Shown here: positions 58,227-64,000 of the stretch, in pieces | Numbering within the stretch: position 1 is the first letter of the stretch | How the letters are laid out: every line of letters starts with the position of its first letter | From: Oscillospiraceae bacterium | Lineage (GTDB): Bacteria > Bacillota > Clostridia > Lachnospirales > Lachnospiraceae | Length of the DNA stretch: 64,000 nucleotides | Direction: 5' to 3' | NCBI GenBank assembly: GCA_021771715.1 | Contig: JAETOO010000003.1 | Location: forward strand, 1-64,000 | Position numbers and translations under genes: made by a program | Notes under the pieces: generated by a model | What the model saw: only the letters and a program-made list of their open reading frames with translations | The model's database searches: none | Told to the model about the DNA's origin: nothing

Positions 58227-61200
58227 ATGGATACAAGACAGACATCGCGTCCCGTCTGTGAGTGTTCCGGGCTGCCGGGGTTGTATGATCCGCGTTTCGA
58301 GCATGATAACTGCGGAATCGGGGCAGTCGTAAACATCAAAGGGCAGAAGACTCACCAGACAGTGGAGAACGCACTGAGTATCGTTGAAAATTTAGAGCAC
58401 AGAGCCGGCAAAGATGCCGAGGGAAAAACAGGTGACGGAGTAGGAATCATGTTACAGATTTCGCACAGATTCTTCCGCAAAGCCTGTTCGGACCTTGGCA
58501 TCTTTTTAAATGCAGAGAGAGACTACGGGATCGGAATGTTCTTCTTCCCGCAGGATGTTCTGAAGCGGAATCAGGCGAAAAAAATGTTTGAGAGCATCGT
58601 CAAAAAGGAGGGGATGACCTTCCTGGGTTGGCGTCAGGTGCCGACCGTGCCGGAGGTGCTCGGACAGAAGGCGCTGGAGAAGATGCCGTGCATCGAGCAG
58701 GCTTTTGTGGAGCGCCCGAAGGATGTCGAGAAGGGATTGCCGTTCGACCGCAGGCTGTATGTGGTGCGCCGGACGTTTGAGCAGTCGAACGACACGACGT
58801 ACGTGGTGTCTTGCTCGAGCCGGACGATCATCTACAAGGGGATGTTCCTGGTAGGGCAGCTGCGCACCTTCTTCAAGGATCTGCAGGATCCGGACTACGA
58901 GTCGGCGATCGCGATCGTGCACTCCCGGTTCAGCACGAACACGAATCCGAGCTGGGAGCGGGCGCACCCGTACCGCTACATCGTACACAACGGCGAGATC
59001 AACACGATCCGGGGCAACGCCGACAAGATGATGGCGCGCGAGGAGCGGATGTCCTCGAAATATCTGGAGGCCGATATGCACAAGGTGCTCCCGGTGATCA
59101 ACACGCAGGGCAGCGACTCGGCCATGCTCGACAATACGCTGGAGTTCCTGACGATGAACGGAATGGATCTGCCGCTCGCGGTCATGATCACAATCCCGGA
59201 GCCGTGGACGAACAACCAGGTCATGGCGCAGAAGAAGCTTGATTTTTATCAGTATTACGCGACGATGATGGAGCCGTGGGACGGCCCGGCCTCGATCCTG
59301 TTCTCGGACGGGGACATCATGGGCGCGGTGCTCGACCGGAACGGGCTGCGGCCGTCGCGCTACTATATCACGGACGACGGCTACGTGATCCTCTCCTCCG
59401 AGGTCGGCGTGCTCGACATTGACCCGACGAAGATCGTTCAGAAGGAGCGGCTGCATCCTGGGAAAATGCTCCTTGTCGACACCGTCGAGGGCCGTGTGAT
59501 CGACGACGAGGAGATCAAGGACCGCTATGCAAGGCGGCAGCCGTACGGTGAGTGGCTGGATCAGTACCTCGTGCACCTGAAGGAGCTGAAGATCCCGAAC
59601 AAGCGCGTGGACACGTACACCGACGAGTGGCGGATGCGTCTGATGAAGACCTTCGGCTACAGCTACGAGGATTACCGCACGTCGATTTTGACGATGGCCG
59701 AGAACGGCGGCGAGGGGATCAGCGCGATGGGAATCGATACGCCGCTCGCAGTGCTCTCAAAGCGCCGCCAGCCGCTGTTCAACTACTTCAAGCAGCTCTT
59801 CGCGCAGGTGACGAATCCGCCGATTGACGCGATCCGTGAGAAGATCGTCACGTCGACGGCGGTCTACGTCGGCGTGGAGGGGAATCTGCTCGATGAGCAG
59901 CCGGAGAACTGCAAGGTGCTCAAGATCGAGAACCCGATCCTGACGAACACCGACATGCTCAAGATCAAGAATATGAAAGTGCCGGGCTTCAAGGTCGCAG
60001 AGATCCCGATCACGTTTTATAAAAATACAGGGCTGGAGAAGGCAATCGACCACCTGTTTCTGGAGGTGGACCGCGCGTACCGCGACGGCGCGAATATCCT
60101 GATCCTGACGGACAAGGGAGTCGATGAGATCCGGATGCCGATCCCGTCCCTGCTCGCGATTTCGGCGGTGCATCAGTATCTCGTGCGGACGAAGCGCAGG
60201 ACGTCGCTCGCGCTGATCCTCGAGTCCGGGGAGCCGCGGGAGGTACACCACTTTGCGACGCTGCTTGGCTACGGGGCAAGTGCGGTCAACCCGTATCTCG
60301 CGCTGGATGCGATTCATGAGCTGATTGCGTCCGGAATGCTGGAGAAGGATTACTACGCGGCGGTGGAGGATTACAATCAGGCAGTGATCAACGGCATCGT
60401 GAAGATCGCGTCCAAGATGGGAATCTCGACGATCCAGTCGTATCAGGGCTCCCAGATCTTTGAGGCGATCGGCATCAGCAAGGAGGTAATCGACAAATAC
60501 TTTACGAACACGGTCAGCCGGATCGGCGGTATCACCCTGAAGGATATCGAGAGCGATGTCGATGCGCGCCACACGAAGGCGTTTGACCCGCTGGGACTTG
60601 CGGAGGATCTGACCTTAGACAGCATGGGCTGGCACAAGGCGCGCAGCGCGGGCGAGCACCACAGGTACAATCCGCAGACGATTCATCTGCTGCAGGAGTC
60701 GACGAAGACCGGAAACTATCAGATGTTCAAGCAGTACACCGAGCTGGTCAACGAGGAGGAGTCCGGCTATATCCGCAGCATCATGGACTTCCGGTTCCCC
60801 GAGCAGGGCGTGCCGCTCGAGGAGGTCGAGAGTGTGGACTCGATCGTGCGCCGCTTCAAGACAGGCGCGATGTCCTACGGGTCGATCTCGCAGGAGGCAC
60901 ATGAGACGCTGGCGATCGCGATGAATCTGCTGCACGGCAAATCGAACACGGGCGAGGGCGGTGAGAGTTTGGATCGTCTGGTGATCGGGCCGGACGGCAA
61001 GAACCGGTGCTCGGCGATCAAGCAGGTAGCCTCCGGACGGTTTGGCGTGACCTCGCGCTACCTCGTGAGCGCGAAGGAGATCCAGATCAAGATGGCCCAG
61101 GGCGCGAAGCCGGGCGAGGGCGGCCATCTGCCGGGCAAGAAGGTCTACCCGTGGATCGCGAAGACGAGGATGTCGACGCCGGGAGTCAGCCTGATCTCCC

Positions 61201-62801
61201 CGCCGCCGCACCATGATATCTACTCGATTGAGGATCTGGCGCAGCTGATCTACGATCTGAAAAACGCAAACTGCCAGGCGGACATCTCCGTGAAGCTCGT
61301 CTCGGAGGCGGGCGTCGGCACGGTCGCTGCCGGTGTGGCGAAAGCCGGCGCGCAGGTGATCCTGATCTCCGGGTATGACGGCGGCACTGGCGCGGCGCCG
61401 CAGAGCTCCATCCACAATGCCGGACTTCCGTGGGAGCTCGGCGTGGCGGAGACGCACCAGACGCTGATCCTGAACGGGCTGCGCAACAAGGTGCGGATCG
61501 AGACGGACGGCAAGCTGATGAGCGGCCGGGACGTCGCGATTGCGGCACTGCTCGGGGCGGAGGAGTTTGGCTTTGCGACCGGGCCGCTCGTGACGATGGG
61601 CTGCGTGATGATGCGTGTCTGCAACCTCGACACGTGTCCGGTCGGCGTGGCGACGCAGAACCCGGAGCTGAGAAAGCGGTTCCGTGGCAAGCCGGAGTAC
61701 GTCGTGAATTTCATGCGTTTTATCGCGCAGGATCTGCGGGAGTACATGGCGAAGCTGGGCTTCCGCACGGTCGACGAGATGGTCGGCAGGAGCGATCTGC
61801 TGAAAAAGAAAGAGGTCTGCGAGAACGAGAAGGGCTACTCCATCGACCTCGGGAAGATTCTCAATAACCCGTACGTGGGCGGCGGTGAGAAGGTCACGTT
61901 CGACCCGCAGAAGGTCTACGATTTCGGGCTGGAGCGGACGCCGGACAGGAAAGTGCTGCTCGCGAAGCTCGGCCAGGCGCTTGAGACGGGAGCGAAGCGC
62001 AGCATCGAGCTGGAAGTGAAGAATACGGACCGCGCATTTGGCACGATCTTTGGATCCGAGATCACGCGGAGGTACCCGGAGGGGCTGCCGGAGGATACGT
62101 ACACGGTGAAGTGCAGAGGCGCAGGCGGACAGAGCTTCGGCGCGTTCATCCCAAGAGGGCTGACGCTCGAGCTGGTCGGCGACAGCAACGATTACTTCGG
62201 CAAGGGACTCTCCGGCGGCAAGCTGATCGTCTACCCGCCAAAGGGCGTCAAGTATGCACACGATGAGAATATCATTATCGGAAATGTGGCGCTGTACGGT
62301 GCGACGAGCGGAAGTGCCTACATCAACGGCACGGCCGGGGAGCGCTTCTGTGTGCGGAACTCCGGCGCGGTGGCGGTCGTGGAGGGCGTCGGAGACCACG
62401 GCTGCGAGTACATGACCGGAGGGCGCGCTGTGATCCTGGGGCGCGTGGGCAAGAACTTTGCCGCGGGCATGAGCGGCGGTATCGTCTACGTGCTGGACGA
62501 ATCGTCCGATCTGTACACAAAGGTCAACAAACACATGGTCGCGATCGAGCGGATCACCTCGAAATACGATGTCCTGGAGCTCAAGGAGATCATCGGCGCG
62601 CATGTGAAGTATACAAATTCGGAGAAGGGCAAGCGGATTCTCGACGATTTCAGCGCCTACCTCCCGAAATTCAAAAAGATCATCCCGCACGAGTACAAGA
62701 AGATGCAGATGGCGATCGTGCAGATGGAGGAAAAGGGACTGAGCAGCGAGCAGGCACAGATTGAGGCGTTTTACGCCAACATGAGTGAGAGCGATGAGTA
62801 G
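58227..62801 (+). CDS. gltB: Glutamate synthase large subunit
   Basis: This 1524-aa protein has the full GltB layout. A class II glutaminase domain begins with the catalytic Cys in DNCGIGAVV (about residue 29), so a short propeptide must be removed. The central domain and the FMN-binding synthase domain follow (about 800-1180), with MSYGSISQEAHE, GEGGE and GAKPGEGGHLPG. The 3Fe-4S cluster Cys residues lie in CVMMRVCNLDTCPVG. The GXGXG beta-helix domain ends the protein. It moves ammonia from glutamine through a tunnel to 2-oxoglutarate. ATG 58227 follows GGGAGGAGACAG. gltD follows 15 bp later. Confidence 0.96.
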   Translation: MDTRQTSRPVCECSGLPGLYDPRFEHDNCGIGAVVNIKGQKTHQTVENALSIVENLEHRAGKDAEGKTGDGVGIMLQISHRFFRKACSDLGIFLNAERDYGIGMFFFPQDVLKRNQAKKMFESIVKKEGMTFLGWRQVPTVPEVLGQKALEKMPCIEQAFVERPKDVEKGLPFDRRLYVVRRTFEQSNDTTYVVSCSSRTIIYKGMFLVGQLRTFFKDLQDPDYESAIAIVHSRFSTNTNPSWERAHPYRYIVHNGEINTIRGNADKMMAREERMSSKYLEADMHKVLPVINTQGSDSAMLDNTLEFLTMNGMDLPLAVMITIPEPWTNNQVMAQKKLDFYQYYATMMEPWDGPASILFSDGDIMGAVLDRNGLRPSRYYITDDGYVILSSEVGVLDIDPTKIVQKERLHPGKMLLVDTVEGRVIDDEEIKDRYARRQPYGEWLDQYLVHLKELKIPNKRVDTYTDEWRMRLMKTFGYSYEDYRTSILTMAENGGEGISAMGIDTPLAVLSKRRQPLFNYFKQLFAQVTNPPIDAIREKIVTSTAVYVGVEGNLLDEQPENCKVLKIENPILTNTDMLKIKNMKVPGFKVAEIPITFYKNTGLEKAIDHLFLEVDRAYRDGANILILTDKGVDEIRMPIPSLLAISAVHQYLVRTKRRTSLALILESGEPREVHHFATLLGYGASAVNPYLALDAIHELIASGMLEKDYYAAVEDYNQAVINGIVKIASKMGISTIQSYQGSQIFEAIGISKEVIDKYFTNTVSRIGGITLKDIESDVDARHTKAFDPLGLAEDLTLDSMGWHKARSAGEHHRYNPQTIHLLQESTKTGNYQMFKQYTELVNEEESGYIRSIMDFRFPEQGVPLEEVESVDSIVRRFKTGAMSYGSISQEAHETLAIAMNLLHGKSNTGEGGESLDRLVIGPDGKNRCSAIKQVASGRFGVTSRYLVSAKEIQIKMAQGAKPGEGGHLPGKKVYPWIAKTRMSTPGVSLISPPPHHDIYSIEDLAQLIYDLKNANCQADISVKLVSEAGVGTVAAGVAKAGAQVILISGYDGGTGAAPQSSIHNAGLPWELGVAETHQTLILNGLRNKVRIETDGKLMSGRDVAIAALLGAEEFGFATGPLVTMGCVMMRVCNLDTCPVGVATQNPELRKRFRGKPEYVVNFMRFIAQDLREYMAKLGFRTVDEMVGRSDLLKKKEVCENEKGYSIDLGKILNNPYVGGGEKVTFDPQKVYDFGLERTPDRKVLLAKLGQALETGAKRSIELEVKNTDRAFGTIFGSEITRRYPEGLPEDTYTVKCRGAGGQSFGAFIPRGLTLELVGDSNDYFGKGLSGGKLIVYPPKGVKYAHDENIIIGNVALYGATSGSAYINGTAGERFCVRNSGAVAVVEGVGDHGCEYMTGGRAVILGRVGKNFAAGMSGGIVYVLDESSDLYTKVNKHMVAIERITSKYDVLELKEIIGAHVKYTNSEKGKRILDDFSAYLPKFKKIIPHEYKKMQMAIVQMEEKGLSSEQAQIEAFYANMSESDE

Positions 62802-62816
62802 GAGGTGTGAGTGAGC

Positions 62817-64000
62817 ATGGGAAAACCGACTGGATTTTTGGAGTATGAGAGAGAGAATGATGTGGAGCTTGCACCGCTTGAGCGCATCCGGAATTTTGAC
62901 GAATTTCACACACCGCTTTCGCTGGAGAAGCAGCGCTTGCAGGGCGCGCGGTGCATGGCGTGCGGCGTGCCGTTCTGCCAGGCGGGCATGATGATCGGCG
63001 GGATGGCCTCTGGCTGCCCGCTGAACAACCTGGTGCCGGAGACGAATGACCTGGTGTATCACGGCAACTGGGAGGAGGCGTACCGGCGGCTGACCAAGAC
63101 GCATCCGTTTCCGGAGTTCACGTCGCGCGTCTGCCCTGCGCTGTGCGAGGCGGCGTGCACCTGCAACCTGAACGGGGAGCCGGTCGCGACGAAGGCGAAT
63201 GAGCGCGCGATCATTGAGCATGCTTACGCGGCAGGGCTGGTGAAGCCGTGTCCGCCGGAGGTGCGCACGGGCAAGCGCGTGGCGGTGGTCGGCAGCGGCC
63301 CCTCCGGGCTGGCGGCGGCACAGCAGCTCAACAAGCGAGGCCATGAGGTCACCGTGTTTGAGCGGAATGACCGGATCGGCGGGCTGCTGCGCTACGGAAT
63401 CCCGAACATGAAGCTTGACAAGCGGGTGATCGACCGCAGGCTTGCGGTCATGGAGGCCGAGGGGATTTCGTTTGTGACGAACGCGGACATCGGTGGAACC
63501 GTCAAGGCGGAGGAGCTGCTGGAGAAATACGACGCGGTCGTGCTGGCCTGCGGCGCTTCCAACCCGCGCGACATCAAGGCGCCGGGCCGCGAGGCGAAGG
63601 GAATCTATTTTGCGGTCGATTTCCTCAAGGCGACGACGAAGAGCCTGCTCGATTCCAAGTTTGAGGACAAGAAATTTATTTCGGCGAAGGGAAAGCATGT
63701 GATTGTCATCGGAGGCGGCGACACCGGCAACGACTGTGTCGGCACGTCGATCCGGCTGGGGGCGGCATCCGTGACGCAGCTCGAGATGATGCCCAAGGCG
63801 CCGGATACGAGGGCGCCGGGCAACCCGTGGCCGCAGTGGCCCAGAGTCTGCAAGACGGACTACGGCCAGCAGGAGGCGATCGCGGTCTTCGGCCATGACC
63901 CGCGGCTCTACCAGACCACGGTGAAGGAGTTCCTCATGAATAAGAAGGGAGAGCTCACGAGGGCCGTGCTCCAGAAGCTGGAGTCGAAGCGGGACGAGAA
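62817..64000 (+). CDS. gltD: Glutamate synthase small subunit (partial, runs off the window)
   Basis: The first 394 residues are visible. N-terminal Cys clusters (RCMACGVPFCQAG and SRVCPALCEAACTC) bind two 4Fe-4S centres. The first FAD/NAD(P) Rossmann motif is VVGSGPSGLAAAQQL, and IGGGDTGNDC marks the second nucleotide site. It passes electrons from NAD(P)H to GltB. The start ATG 62817 follows GGAGGTGTGAGTG. The 3' end lies beyond base 64000. Confidence 0.95.
   Translation, partial: MGKPTGFLEYERENDVELAPLERIRNFDEFHTPLSLEKQRLQGARCMACGVPFCQAGMMIGGMASGCPLNNLVPETNDLVYHGNWEEAYRRLTKTHPFPEFTSRVCPALCEAACTCNLNGEPVATKANERAIIEHAYAAGLVKPCPPEVRTGKRVAVVGSGPSGLAAAQQLNKRGHEVTVFERNDRIGGLLRYGIPNMKLDKRVIDRRLAVMEAEGISFVTNADIGGTVKAEELLEKYDAVVLACGASNPRDIKAPGREAKGIYFAVDFLKATTKSLLDSKFEDKKFISAKGKHVIVIGGGDTGNDCVGTSIRLGAASVTQLEMMPKAPDTRAPGNPWPQWPRVCKTDYGQQEAIAVFGHDPRLYQTTVKEFLMNKKGELTRAVLQKLESKRDE

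Noticed and set aside
60615-63896. A 1093-codon open frame on the minus strand across gltB and gltD
   Set aside because: It lies antisense to two unmistakable glutamate synthase genes and crosses their junction. High GC at third positions leaves the opposite strand free of stops; its translation is Arg/His/Leu-rich with no domain.

Overview
The window looks like a chromosomal stretch of a fairly high-GC anaerobic Firmicute, most likely a Lachnospiraceae-type gut Clostridium. The evidence is the gene families themselves: a lachnospiral Rpn-type nuclease, YesMN-controlled sugar ABC systems, an Amt-PII fusion, Firmicute LexA boxes, purine-rich ribosome binding sites and consensus sigma-A promoters. 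No phage, insertion sequence or CRISPR array is visible. Nearly every base between large genes is either regulatory, repetitive or a gene relic.

Layout. 1-3.4 kb: an Rpn-like nuclease with an internal repeat array, a secreted FN3/L,D-transpeptidase and a tRNA-Arg(ACG). 3.4-9.6 kb: a Tat-exported FMN/FAD reductase divergent from a PucR-type regulator, a TPP riboswitch with thiT, a LexA-box promoter ahead of a small Cys-rich membrane protein, and a HAD phosphatase. 9.6-12.3 kb: an ammonium transporter fused to a PII domain, then a minisatellite. 12.3-26.2 kb: one long catabolic operon (GntR/LacI-type regulator, Opp-type ABC transporter, GH39-like glycosidase, Asp/Glu-racemase-fold enzyme, two-subunit transketolase, tartronate-semialdehyde-type reductase, sugar epimerase/isomerase). 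26.2-27.8 kb: a palindromic repeat element, a structured leader, a class II aaRS-like protein and a relic of a DUF4143 ATPase. 27.8-37.7 kb: a second sugar operon (two permeases, two lipoprotein binding proteins, a cytoplasmic sialidase-fold enzyme, YesM/YesN). 37.9-48.7 kb: small membrane protein, HD protein, ECF sigma relic, an amidase/beta-lactamase-fold fusion, a BceRSAB-like module, Nudix and MATE genes. 49.2-57.8 kb: an envelope cluster (Ser/Thr kinase, Ig-like repeat protein, YARHG protein, TcaA-like protein, CPBP protease). 58.2-64 kb: glutamate synthase gltB and partial gltD.

How it works together. Two operons import and cleave plant or host glycans. Two nitrogen-assimilation loci (amt-PII and gltBD) handle ammonium capture. 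The 38-58 kb part is mainly cell-envelope surveillance and remodelling. The most unusual signals are: (1) two diverged copies of a fixed-length palindromic element whose stems covary; (2) a GH39-transketolase-GarR operon lacking the usual sugar kinase, so the route is not assignable; (3) 32-37 bp tandem duplications sitting at or just after the ends of several unrelated genes; (4) duplicated response-regulator promoters with identical geometry in the BceRSAB-like module; (5) the amidase/serine-hydrolase fusion and the kinase/Ig/YARHG/TcaA envelope cluster.
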